A stretch of DNA of 64,000 nt from Cytophagales bacterium (lineage in GTDB: Bacteria; Bacteroidota; Bacteroidia; Cytophagales; UBA9547): the NCBI GenBank assembly GCA_013297755.1, contig JAAFIH010000007.1, positions 62,001-126,000 on the forward strand, written 5' to 3'. Position numbers and translations under genes: made by a program. Below the pieces are notes generated by a model. The model did not search any database. It saw only the letters and a list, made by a program, of their open reading frames with translations, and was not told the origin of the DNA. Within the stretch, counting starts at the first letter, position 1, and each line of letters begins with the position of its first letter. Positions 39,255-48,275 of this stretch are shown piece by piece.

Positions 39255-39343
39255 AATGTCGTTTACTTAAGAATCCTATTTACTTTCTCTATTGGAGAAA
39301 GACTAAGATAGAGGCAATAAAAAATGCTTAAGTAAACGACATT
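39255..39343. repeat. family B palindromic element with target duplication
   Basis: The perfect 17-base inverted ends AATGTCGTTTACTTAAG enclose an 89-base element. TTATGATTCAAT occurs on both sides (39241-39252 and 39342-39353, slightly overlapping the right end), as expected for a target-site duplication. The interior has a small hairpin CTTTCTC/GGAGAAAG. It is noncoding. Confidence 0.88.
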
Positions 39344-39448
39344 ATGATTCAATAAGTTAAAAAATCAACAGTTTATATTATTATCAATTATATTTACAAA
39401 ATCAAATAGCTGAAAATTTATAATCATCACAAAAGATAAAAATAATAC

Positions 39449-39784
39449 ATGGCAAAACAAGCACAAAACTCACAAGAACCCATACAAGATGGTCAGATAA
39501 ATATAGAATTAACAGAAGAGATAGCAGAAGGTATTTATTCAAATTTGGCCATGATTGCCCATTCCAATAGCGAATTTGTGGTAGATTTTATCAGAATGAT
39601 GCCTGGTTTGCCTAAAGCAAAAGTAAAAGCTAGGATTGTGCTCACACCAGAGCATGCCAAAAGACTGCTTCAGGCCTTAGCTGATAATGTAAATAAATAT
39701 GAAGAAAATTTTGGTTCTATAAATATGCCAAACCAATTTCCATCTTTTCCAATGAATTTTGGTGGCACAATGGGCGAAGCCTAA
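39449..39784 (+). CDS. DUF3467 family protein
   Basis: A 111-residue protein with the core IYSNLAMIAHSNSEFVVDFI and LTPEHAKRLLQALADNV that define DUF3467. Its function is unknown; a link to transcription or translation has been suggested by its distribution. It is followed after five bases by the sugar dehydrogenase gene, so the two are probably co-transcribed. Confidence 0.88.
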   Translation: MAKQAQNSQEPIQDGQINIELTEEIAEGIYSNLAMIAHSNSEFVVDFIRMMPGLPKAKVKARIVLTPEHAKRLLQALADNVNKYEENFGSINMPNQFPSFPMNFGGTMGEA

Positions 39785-39789
39785 GCAAA

Positions 39790-41079
39790 ATGTACGAAAA
39801 ATTATTAAATAAGAAATCCTCTTTAGCAGTTATTGGCTTAGGGTATGTAGGTTTGCCAGTAGCACTCGAATTTGCCAAAAAAATAAGAGTTATAGGCTTT
39901 GATATTAATCAAAATAGAATCCAAAAATTACATCTTGGACAAGATCCATCAAGCGAGCTTTCTGATAAAGATTTTGAAAACACTGACATATTATTTACAT
40001 CAAATATTACTGATTTGGTAGATGTTGGGTTTTATATTATAGCAGTTCCAACGCCCATTGATGAGTATAATCAGCCAGATTTATCTCCACTTTTGGCTGC
40101 AACAAAGACTGTGGCTCAAGTATTGAAAAAAGGCGATTATGTGGTTTTTGAAAGCACAGTTTACCCTGGATGTACAGAAGAAAAATGTGTGCCTATACTA
40201 GAACAACAATCTGGGTTGGTATTCAAAAATGATTTTAAAGTTGGATACTCACCAGAAAGAATTAATCCTGGAGATAGAGAACATACGCTTAAAAATGTCA
40301 TAAAAGTAACCTCTGGTTGCGATACAGAAAGTGCCAATATAGTAGCCAATGTTTATGAATTGATAGTTGATGCAGGTGTTCATAGAGCCTCTTCAATAAA
40401 AGTGGCAGAAGCATCAAAAGTGATTGAAAATACGCAAAGAGATTTGAATATTGCATTAATGAACGAGCTTTCAATGATTTTTGATAAACTAAACATCAAT
40501 ACTTACGAAGTTCTAGAGGCTGCTGGCACAAAATGGAATTTTTTGAAGTTTTTCCCTGGTTTAGTTGGTGGACATTGTATTGGTGTAGACCCTTATTATC
40601 TTACTTTTAAGGCTGCCCACATGGGGCATTTTCCTAAAGTAATTCTTAGCGGACGTGAGATAAATGATAGTATGGGTGCTTATATTGCAAAAAAAACCCT
40701 AAAAACTTTGATTGCCCAAAAAATTGAAATATTAAATTCTAGGATATTGGTCATGGGGGGCACTTTTAAAGAAAATGTAGCTGATATTCGTAATTCTAAA
40801 GTAATAGATATGGTAAAAGAACTAAAATCTTTTAACTTAAATGTAGATATTATTGATCCTCATGCTTCTAAAGAAGAGTTTGTGCATGAGTATGGATTAA
40901 CACTTTCTGAAAATCCTACTGGTTTATACGATGCCATTATCTTGGCAGTTGCCCACAAAGAATATGCAAATAAATCAGAGAGTTATTTTCAACAATTTGC
41001 TAATAAAAATGCAATTTTTATTGATTTAAAAGGTGTTTATCGTAATAAAATATCAAATTTCTTGTATTGGAGTTTGTAA
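39790..41079 (+). CDS. nucleotide-sugar (UDP-N-acetylhexosamine-type) 6-dehydrogenase
   Basis: A 429-residue NAD-dependent enzyme that oxidises C6 of a UDP-sugar to a uronic acid for surface polysaccharide. The Rossmann segment is VIGLGYVGLPVALEF (14-28). Catalytic Cys263 lies in GLVGGHCIGVDPYYL, and the SPERINPGD segment is typical of the WbpA/TviB/WecC branch rather than UDP-glucose dehydrogenase. The exact sugar is inferred only from that resemblance. No other polysaccharide genes are adjacent. Confidence 0.9.
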   Translation: MYEKLLNKKSSLAVIGLGYVGLPVALEFAKKIRVIGFDINQNRIQKLHLGQDPSSELSDKDFENTDILFTSNITDLVDVGFYIIAVPTPIDEYNQPDLSPLLAATKTVAQVLKKGDYVVFESTVYPGCTEEKCVPILEQQSGLVFKNDFKVGYSPERINPGDREHTLKNVIKVTSGCDTESANIVANVYELIVDAGVHRASSIKVAEASKVIENTQRDLNIALMNELSMIFDKLNINTYEVLEAAGTKWNFLKFFPGLVGGHCIGVDPYYLTFKAAHMGHFPKVILSGREINDSMGAYIAKKTLKTLIAQKIEILNSRILVMGGTFKENVADIRNSKVIDMVKELKSFNLNVDIIDPHASKEEFVHEYGLTLSENPTGLYDAIILAVAHKEYANKSESYFQQFANKNAIFIDLKGVYRNKISNFLYWSL

Positions 41080-41314
41080 TATATGGCATTAATTTATTAG
41101 ATATTTCATTTTCATAACCAAAAAAGGTGTTGATTAGCGTAAAAAAAATAGGTATCTACTGAAAAGCTCCATTTTTGCATAACCCTACCTCTAGGATTTT
41201 TTGCGATAAGACTAAAATAAAAATCTAAAGCCAAGCAATTGTGGTTGCAAATTGATTAAGCAGGTTTTTTTTAATATTTTTATGGTTTTTAGGATTTTTC
41301 AAAAGTAAAATTAT

Positions 41315-42685
41315 TTAGTTTTTATTTTTATTCTCAATATACCAATCTCTAAAACTTTGTTTTGGTGCTATGGGCAGTTCTCTTTGTTTGCCCCAAACGT
41401 TGAGATTGTTATACATCATAAAACGTGGCATAATACTTACCATTTTTCGGCCAATCTTACCTGCCAATCTATACATCCAGGGAGTAGAAAGTAAGAAACC
41501 CATAGCTTTCATGCTTATTTTTTTGCTCAAAGGTAGTTCGCCTTCTTCTGATATAATTTGCCTCCATTTATATAATTGTTGATGAATATCAATTTTTACT
41601 GGACACACATCAGTGCAAGAGCCACACAAAGTACTGGCGAATGGCAGTGAACTATGCTTTTTTAGGTCTATATTTGGCGAAAGTATAGCCCCAATGGGGC
41701 CTGGCACAGTATATCCATAACTATGGCCACCACTTCTACGGTACACTGGGCATGTGTTCATGCAAGCACCACAACGAATACAATACAAAGATTTGCGAAA
41801 ATCGGCTCTACCTAACTGCTCTGTGCGGCCATTATCTACAATGATATAGTGCATCTCTTGCCCATCAATAGGTTTTAAGAAATGAGAAGAAAAAGCTGTA
41901 ATAGGCTGTCCAGTGGCATTTCGACCCAAAAGTCGTAAGAAAACGCCTAAATCTTGGTTGCGTGGCAGTATTTTTTCCATTCCAAAACTTGCAATGTGTA
42001 CTTTTGCCAAATGCACGCCCAAATCAGCGTTACCTTCGTTGGTGCAAACTGTGATACCACCAGTATCAGCTATGGCAAAGTTTACGCCCGTAAGGGCAGC
42101 TTCGGCAGCCAAAAATTTCTCTCTTAAATGGTTTCGAGCTACTTCAGCCAAATATTTTGGGTCAGAAGCACCTTTGTTGCTACCTAAAATTTGATGAAAA
42201 GTTTCGCCAACTTCTTCTTTTTTGAGATGAATGGCTGGTAATACAATATGGCTTGGGGCTTCGTCTCTGAGCTGAACTATACGTTCGCCAAGGTCTGTAT
42301 CTACTACTTCTATGCCATTTTCTATCAAATATGGATTCAAATGACATTCTTCAGTGAGCATAGATTTGCTCTTGACTAACTTATTTATTTTGGCATTATT
42401 GAGGATAGAAAGCACAATTTTGTTGTGCTCTTCTGCATCTTTAGCCCAATGTACGGTAACTCCGTTTTTGATAGCGTTAGATTCAAATTCTATCAAATAA
42501 GTATCCAAATTGGCCAATACATTAGCCTTGGTTTGAGAGGCAATTTCTCGCAACTCTTCCCATTCTGGCACTTTTTTTACTGCATTATCTCGTTTATATC
42601 TTACAAACCACAAAGCTCCATCGTGCCAATCGGTGCGGGCTTCGTCTTCTATAAATGTTTCGGCAGCAGTAGCGTGAGTCATCAT
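41315..42685 (-). CDS. lutB: LutB-like iron-sulfur protein of lactate utilisation
   Basis: A 456-residue protein with two iron-sulfur motifs. One is CIRCGACMNTCP (Cys302, 305, 308, 312); the other is CGSCTDVCP (Cys354, 357, 361), with a further conserved region LSTPWMYRLA. LutB works with LutA and LutC to oxidise L-lactate to pyruvate. The Bacteroidota usually encode the partners next to it or elsewhere; neither lutA nor lutC is adjacent here. Confidence 0.9.
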   Translation of the reverse strand: MMTHATAAETFIEDEARTDWHDGALWFVRYKRDNAVKKVPEWEELREIASQTKANVLANLDTYLIEFESNAIKNGVTVHWAKDAEEHNKIVLSILNNAKINKLVKSKSMLTEECHLNPYLIENGIEVVDTDLGERIVQLRDEAPSHIVLPAIHLKKEEVGETFHQILGSNKGASDPKYLAEVARNHLREKFLAAEAALTGVNFAIADTGGITVCTNEGNADLGVHLAKVHIASFGMEKILPRNQDLGVFLRLLGRNATGQPITAFSSHFLKPIDGQEMHYIIVDNGRTEQLGRADFRKSLYCIRCGACMNTCPVYRRSGGHSYGYTVPGPIGAILSPNIDLKKHSSLPFASTLCGSCTDVCPVKIDIHQQLYKWRQIISEEGELPLSKKISMKAMGFLLSTPWMYRLAGKIGRKMVSIMPRFMMYNNLNVWGKQRELPIAPKQSFRDWYIENKNKN

Positions 42686-42939
42686 TTTTGAATATAAATG
42701 TAAATATTACAATAAAAACTATTTTATTTAATAGTTCTACAACGATACTATATTTATTAATGTTTAAAAAATAAATTGTAAAAAATACACAGTTTTTTTG
42801 CCCTTTCATTAGTAAACTTTGCTTTACTTAGATTTATAGAGCACATAAATATATAGTATAAATGTATTATCATAAATAATATAATCAAATTGCAAGCAAC
42901 TTAAAACATATTAAAATTAAGTATTTTTTAAATATATTA

Positions 42940-43329
42940 TTACTTAATGAGGTGCTTTTTCAACTCAATTAAATTGTTATTGGCACTGTTTGCCTTTGTA
43001 TCAGAAACTTTATAATTATTGTATCTCGAACTCATACAAGCATCGTGCAACCACCTGTAATAGGAAGAGCATAGAGGTAAATTTGATTTGACAAGTTCTA
43101 TCGTTGCAGCGTGTTTTGAAGTTTTTTTATTCTTATTCTTCAAAACTTTATCAAAGTAAACATTGAAATCATTGTATTCATGTCCATTAAATGACAATGG
43201 AAATAGCTCATGTTGCACAAAGTGTAAAGCTGAATAAAATGCAGTTGTAACAACCCAATCGTTAAACTTTTTACTAGTGAGAAGAAATTTACAGGCTTCT
43301 TCGTTATGTATAGCGTGTAGTTTCTTCAT
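42940..43329 (-). CDS. hypothetical protein with possible HEPN-like fold
   Basis: A 129-residue helical protein. The segment NDWVVTTAFYSALHFVQHEL and the late SSRYNNYKV resemble HEPN/UPF0332-like proteins, which act as ribonucleases or as partners in toxin-antitoxin and defence pairs. The catalytic R-X4-6-H motif of active HEPN RNases is not evident. It shares its start with the stop of the gene upstream (43329), so the two form an operon. The family call is tentative. Confidence 0.5.
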   Translation of the reverse strand: MKKLHAIHNEEACKFLLTSKKFNDWVVTTAFYSALHFVQHELFPLSFNGHEYNDFNVYFDKVLKNKNKKTSKHAATIELVKSNLPLCSSYYRWLHDACMSSRYNNYKVSDTKANSANNNLIELKKHLIK

Positions 43330-43847
43330 TAATTCATTATATGTTTTAAATTAAAACCCTCTGACACTACATAATTTTCGTCAATATTATCTTCGGTATC
43401 GCAAATTGATATTTGAATTTGATAGAGCTCTTCTTTTTCTTTATTTTCTAGAACTGAAATAAAATCATAAACACTAAAAATCTTTTTATCAATGAACTCT
43501 AGTTGAGGTAAGACAATTAAAACAGCAAAGTCGTCAAAAGAATTTATTTTGAGGTAAGCAGCGATAGGATTAAAACTCTTTTTTCTAATAAAGTCTATGA
43601 TTGTTGTGGTATTGTTGCTAGCCTTGTTTATGTTTGAAACAAGTTTTTCTAATATAAGTCTCTGGGCTTGTTCTAGTCCAGATTTTTGCCCCTTCATATA
43701 TGCATCTATTACATGGTCGCTAGAAAACAATTTTTCACTAGGAGAGGTAAATTCCCAATTTGCAGGTGCTAAAATCTCTTCAATGACATTCATAATTTTT
43801 GGTTTTATAAATTCTTCAAATGTAAATATTTTAAAAGTCTCAAACAA
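43329..43847 (-). CDS. hypothetical protein, partner of the HEPN-like gene
   Basis: A 172-residue protein that I do not recognise. The start could be residue 1 or residue 19 (MNVIEEILAPANWEF). It is acidic, with a region reading FDDFAVLIVLPQLEFIDKKI that suggests a mixed alpha/beta fold. It is translationally coupled to the HEPN-like gene, which suggests a two-gene module. Confidence 0.55.
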   Translation of the reverse strand: MFETFKIFTFEEFIKPKIMNVIEEILAPANWEFTSPSEKLFSSDHVIDAYMKGQKSGLEQAQRLILEKLVSNINKASNNTTTIIDFIRKKSFNPIAAYLKINSFDDFAVLIVLPQLEFIDKKIFSVYDFISVLENKEKEELYQIQISICDTEDNIDENYVVSEGFNLKHIMN

Positions 43848-44120
43848 ATACTATTTTTTTTAAAAGTCGATAAAACTTTAACCATAGATAAAATAATTAT
43901 TGTTTATAATATTACTTAAACAATATTTTTGTTCAGTCCAAAAATAGACATCAAAAAAATAGATTATTACTTCCTTAAAAACTAATAAAATCAAAGTTGT
44001 GCAAGTTTTGATTAGATGTAAAGTATCTTTTTTTTAATAAAAATTCAACTAAAAATGGTAAAGTGAATAAGTTTATTTTATAATAGACTAAATTTACAAA
44101 TTAAATTACTAATACTTATT

Positions 44121-44894
44121 TTGAAAATACAATTTCCAAAGTTTAAAATTAAATCTTCTGTTATTGCCCTTTTTTGGGTAATTACAATTTTTAGTTTAAT
44201 GGCTTTTGTGCATAAGCGACAACAAAATAAAATTTGCCAAAAAGTAAATATTTCTATAGAAAACGATTATGACAATTATTTTATAGAAAACATAGATGTT
44301 CAAAATTTGATGACAAAAAATGAAAACGAAAATTTAATTAATAATATTCATGCTTTTATTACCCTCAAAACATTAGAAAAAAGAATTAAATCTCATGGAT
44401 TTGTAGAAAAAGTAGTGGTATGCAAAGATTTGGCTGGTAGTATTGATGTAGAAGTAGTGCAATATCAGCCCTTGGTAAGACTAGGAGTTCCAGGAAACGA
44501 AGATGCTTATGTGAGTTCTTCTGGCAAAATATTACCTATGTCTAATAGATTTACAGCCCGTTGTATGGTCTTGACTGGTGCTTTTACATCGCTTTTGGCC
44601 CAAAAAGATTGGACAAAAGATAGTATCAGAACGCCTTATTTCGATTTTGTAAAACGAATAAATAATGACGAATTTTTATCTACTTTGATGCCTCAAGCTG
44701 ACATTAATTGGAAAGGTGAAATATTTATTTATCCACAACTAGGAAAGCAAGTTATAGAATTTGGAAAACCTACAGAATTAGATATTAAATTTGCTAAATT
44801 ACAATCGTTCTACAAAAAAATAATTCCTTCCAAAGGTTGGAACGCTTATTCGTTTGTATCTTTAAAATATAAAAATCAAATTATTTGCGAATAA
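44121..44894 (+). CDS. ftsQ: cell division protein FtsQ/DivIB
   Basis: A bitopic inner-membrane divisome protein. The 257 residues have a short cytoplasmic N-terminus, one membrane helix (about 13-32, VIALFWVITIFSLMAFV) and a POTRA-like region. The FtsQ beta domain follows, with VVQYQPLVRLGVPGNEDAYV then SSSGKILPMS. The start is TTG at 44121. ftsA follows after 42 bases. Confidence 0.85.
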   Translation: MKIQFPKFKIKSSVIALFWVITIFSLMAFVHKRQQNKICQKVNISIENDYDNYFIENIDVQNLMTKNENENLINNIHAFITLKTLEKRIKSHGFVEKVVVCKDLAGSIDVEVVQYQPLVRLGVPGNEDAYVSSSGKILPMSNRFTARCMVLTGAFTSLLAQKDWTKDSIRTPYFDFVKRINNDEFLSTLMPQADINWKGEIFIYPQLGKQVIEFGKPTELDIKFAKLQSFYKKIIPSKGWNAYSFVSLKYKNQIICE

Positions 44895-44936
44895 TTTACT
44901 GAAATAGTCTTATTTATAAAAAAATAATAGCTTATT

Positions 44937-46289
44937 ATGAGCATAAACACTGACAAAATAGAAGTTGGACTTGATATTGGTACCACAAAGATTTGTGCCA
45001 TTGCAGGACGAAGAAACGAGTATGGGAAATTAGAAATTTTGGGTATGGGCAAGGCTATTTCTGAGGGTGTTACTCGTGGAATGGTTACCAACATAGACAA
45101 AACTGTAGATTCTATCAAAGCTGCCATAGCCGAGTGCGAACTACAAGCTGGGCTCGATATCCAAGAAGTTAGTATTGGCATAGCTGGTCAGCACATTCGT
45201 AGTTCTAAGCATCGTGGTAATATTATTTTGTCAGGCAACGAGCATGTAATATTGATTGAAGATATTGAAAAATTAAACCTAGAAATGCATCGTCTTTTGG
45301 TGCCTCCAGGCAACGAAATCATCCATGTTATGCCCGAAGACTACACAGTAGATTATACAGATTCTATCAAAGATCCAGTAGGCATGGTAGGCAATAGGTT
45401 AGAAGCCGATTTTCATATCATTACTGCCCATACAAGTGCTGTAAACAACATTTATAGATGTGTAAAAAAAGCTGGTGCAGAGCTTGGAAAAGCTGATTTT
45501 ATATGCAAAAATCTTATATTGGAACCTCTAGCATCGTCTATCTCTGTATTGAGCGAAGAAGAGATGGAGGCTGGCGTGGCTTTGGTAGATATTGGTGGTG
45601 GCACTACTGATATAGCTATTTTTCATGAAAATATTTTGAGACACACGGCTGTCATTCCTTTTGGTGGAGCTATCGTAACTGCTGATATCAAACAAGGTTG
45701 TGCATTGCTGCACCAACAAGCCGAAATGTTGAAAGTAAAATTCGGCTCTGCCCTACCAGATGAAGAAAATCCAGACCATATTGTATCGATTCAAGGTCTC
45801 AGAAATAGACCAGCCAAAGAAATCAGTATCAAAACACTGGCTCAGATTATTCATTCTAGGATAAATGAAATCATAGAGCTTGTGTATGCAGAACTTATTG
45901 CATCTGGCTACCACAAAAGATTGGCAGGTGGCATAGTAGTAACAGGTGGTGGAGCTATGCTAAAAAATATAAAACAGCTCTTTGAATACAATACAGGCAT
46001 GGATACACGCATAGGACACCCCAACGAGCACCTAGGCAAATGCAAGTCTGATGAAATCAAAAGTCCTATGTATGCTACCTCTGTTGGGCTGGTATTGGCT
46101 GGGTTTAGGGCTTTGGATTCTAGAGAGATGCGTTACCAAGAATTAAAAGATAAAGTTCAACCCATAGTATCTCAGGCCAAACCTGTCAAAAAATTTGATA
46201 TTAACAATACTTCTAATTTGCTAAATAATATTTTATCCAAAACAAAAGGATTGCTCATGGATGATTATGATGACAAAACTGGGTATTGA
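44937..46289 (+). CDS. ftsA: cell division protein FtsA
   Basis: An actin-like protein that tethers FtsZ to the membrane. The 450 residues have the phosphate-binding loop VGLDIGTTKICAIAGR near the N-terminus, VALVDIGGGTTDIAIF and VVTGGGAML. The C-terminus (about 400-450) is extended. The amphipathic membrane tail is probably the Lys/Asn/Leu-rich segment with LLNNILSKTKGLL. In most bacteria ftsZ follows; here it does not, and the next gene is an unrelated secreted protein. Confidence 0.96.
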   Translation: MSINTDKIEVGLDIGTTKICAIAGRRNEYGKLEILGMGKAISEGVTRGMVTNIDKTVDSIKAAIAECELQAGLDIQEVSIGIAGQHIRSSKHRGNIILSGNEHVILIEDIEKLNLEMHRLLVPPGNEIIHVMPEDYTVDYTDSIKDPVGMVGNRLEADFHIITAHTSAVNNIYRCVKKAGAELGKADFICKNLILEPLASSISVLSEEEMEAGVALVDIGGGTTDIAIFHENILRHTAVIPFGGAIVTADIKQGCALLHQQAEMLKVKFGSALPDEENPDHIVSIQGLRNRPAKEISIKTLAQIIHSRINEIIELVYAELIASGYHKRLAGGIVVTGGGAMLKNIKQLFEYNTGMDTRIGHPNEHLGKCKSDEIKSPMYATSVGLVLAGFRALDSREMRYQELKDKVQPIVSQAKPVKKFDINNTSNLLNNILSKTKGLLMDDYDDKTGY

Positions 46290-46403
46290 TATTGGTGTTA
46301 GCTGTAATTACAAGAGAATTGTATTAAATTATTTAGTGGAGACCAGAACCCACTTAAAATAAACGGATATTTCTTAAAAAAAGTGGCGACTACGCAAAAC
46401 AAA

Positions 46404-46886
46404 ATGAAAATAAAATTATATACAATTATAACTATGTGGTTTATTTTTTTGAGCATGTTTTCAAAAGCTCAAAATAATTATGACAAATATTGCAATTCAA
46501 GATTTGAATATTGCATAGAATATCCAACTGAACTCAAAGGAATGGGAGAATCAGGCAACGGAGATGGACAAAAATTTATTTCAAAAGATAATAAAGCAAC
46601 TTTAATAGTTTACAGAGATTCTCGTATAGGAGATTTCGAAAACATTGCTGAATGTAAAGCAGATTGTTTCAGAAATGATAGTCAAATAGAAGCAGGTAAG
46701 AATGTAACATATAAAAAAGAAGGAAATAATTTCTTTGTAGTATCAGGTTATAGAGGAAATAATATTTTTTATCAGAAAACAATTTTTAGAAATGGAGAAA
46801 TGGTTACAGCTGTAATTGAATATAGTACAAGTAAAAAAGCAAAATATAACGCCTACTGTACATATTTATTTAATAATTTCAAATAA
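46404..46886 (+). CDS. small secreted hypothetical protein
   Basis: 160 residues from the ATG at 46404. It has a signal peptide (MKIKLYTIITMWFIFLSMF then SKAQN) and a mature domain with EYCIEYPTEL and FISKDNKATLIVYRD. This resembles periplasmic proteins of unknown function that carry a beta-sandwich. An in-frame GTG at 46383 would add seven residues but would bury the signal peptide start. The location is periplasm or cell surface. Confidence 0.65.
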   Translation: MKIKLYTIITMWFIFLSMFSKAQNNYDKYCNSRFEYCIEYPTELKGMGESGNGDGQKFISKDNKATLIVYRDSRIGDFENIAECKADCFRNDSQIEAGKNVTYKKEGNNFFVVSGYRGNNIFYQKTIFRNGEMVTAVIEYSTSKKAKYNAYCTYLFNNFK

Positions 46887-47164
46887 TAAATGACCTGCTT
46901 AAAACAAATAGTATAAGTTCAAAAGTGTATATTCAAAAGACAATTACAGCTTATAGTACATTTTAAATATGAGGGTTTATTACATAGCTGACTGTTTAGT
47001 TGTAGCCTAAATCTTTATAATCTGCGTAAGTTTACTTGGTAAAAATCTTGATTATATCAATTTTTAAAAAACAAAATGAATTACTTTTAATAGTAATAAT
47101 CTTACATATATACAAATGCAATATTCTATTATTTTTGATATATAATAATCACTAATATTACTGT

Positions 47165-47845
47165 ATGATCGAAATATCTGCCCCTGTCATTACCCTCGAA
47201 AATGTATCAATATTTCAAGAAAATAATCCTGTGCTTCAGGATGTAAGTTTTACTATACAAAAAGGCGAGTTTGTGTATCTTATAGGTAAGACTGGCAGTG
47301 GCAAAAGTTCGCTCTTAAAAACATTGTATGCAGACTTGCCTCTGATAGTAGGCGATGCCGAAGTGGTAGGATTTAGTATTAGAAAACTAAAACGTAGCCA
47401 AGTACCCAAACTGAGACGCAAGTTGGGTATTATTTTTCAAGATTTTCAACTGTTATCAGATCGAACAGTAACCGAAAATTTAGTGTTTGTGATGAAGGCT
47501 ACTGGATGGAATAATAAAATCAAAATTCGAGAAAGACTTACAGATTTGCTCGTGCAAGTAGGTCTAGGGTCGGCTGGTAGCAAATACCCACATCAGTTGT
47601 CTGGTGGCGAGCAACAACGAGTAGCCATAGCTAGAGCCTTGGTCAACGAACCACAAGTTTTGTTGGCAGACGAGCCCACTGGAAACCTCGACCCCGAAGT
47701 GGCCGAAGAGATTTTAAACCTTTTTATCAATATCAATAGAAATGGTACTGCAGTAGTAATGGCAACTCATAATAGAGAGTTTCTTACTAAATTTCCACAC
47801 AAAACATTTATTTGCAAAGATAGAGAAGTAAGTATTTTGGAATAA
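47165..47845 (+). CDS. ftsE: ABC-type ATPase, FtsE-like
   Basis: A 226-residue ABC ATPase. Walker A is GKTGSGKSS (41-49), the signature is [15 protein letters not shown] (145-159) and Walker B is [12 protein letters not shown] (with Asp169, Glu170). The length and the close match to Bacteroidota FtsE support a divisome partner of FtsX, which activates wall hydrolases. LolD-like or MacB-like ATPases share these motifs. ftsX is not adjacent, so the symbol rests on sequence resemblance. Confidence 0.75.
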   Translation: MIEISAPVITLENVSIFQENNPVLQDVSFTIQKGEFVYLIGKTGSGKSSLLKTLYADLPLIVGDAEVVGFSIRKLKRSQVPKLRRKLGIIFQDFQLLSDRTVTENLVFVMKATGWNNKIKIRERLTDLLVQVGLGSAGSKYPHQLSGGEQQRVAIARALVNEPQVLLADEPTGNLDPEVAEEILNLFININRNGTAVVMATHNREFLTKFPHKTFICKDREVSILE

Positions 47846-48117
47846 TATATTAGCTAAGAATGTTTCTTTAGCAACGAATATAAGATTGTTTTTACAGCCA
47901 CGAATCTACGAATGGATAGTATTATTAGTGCATTCGTGCCAAAAATATCATTTGTTTATTCATGGCATATTTTATCTTTTGGTAATATTGCCAAAGCACA
48001 AAAGATTTTTAATTTTGTAATATTTTTTGATACCAATTAATAAATTTTGCTTATTTGCTCGGCAATTGAAATATGTATTTTAAATTATTGTGTGAAACAA
48101 CACTTTTACTTATATCA

Positions 48118-48216
48118 AACCGAAAAATTAAAATTACATTCTTATAATTTTTCTCCCACTTGGGGAGAAATTAAAAGAGGGGTTTAAAATAAAATTGTAA
48201 TATTTGTTTTTCGGTT
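48118..48216. repeat. palindromic element, family E
   Basis: AACCGAAAAA (48118) and TTTTTCGGTT (to 48216) are inverted ends; the inner flanks pair partly as well. The interior has TCTCCCACTTGGGGAG and AGAGGGGTTT, like the interior of the element at 31072. It lies between the FtsE-like gene and the type ISP gene. Confidence 0.6.
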
Positions 48217-48275
48217 CACTTAATTCACTTTTTTAAAGTTTTATATTTCAATATTTACGATAAATCATCTGGCTC

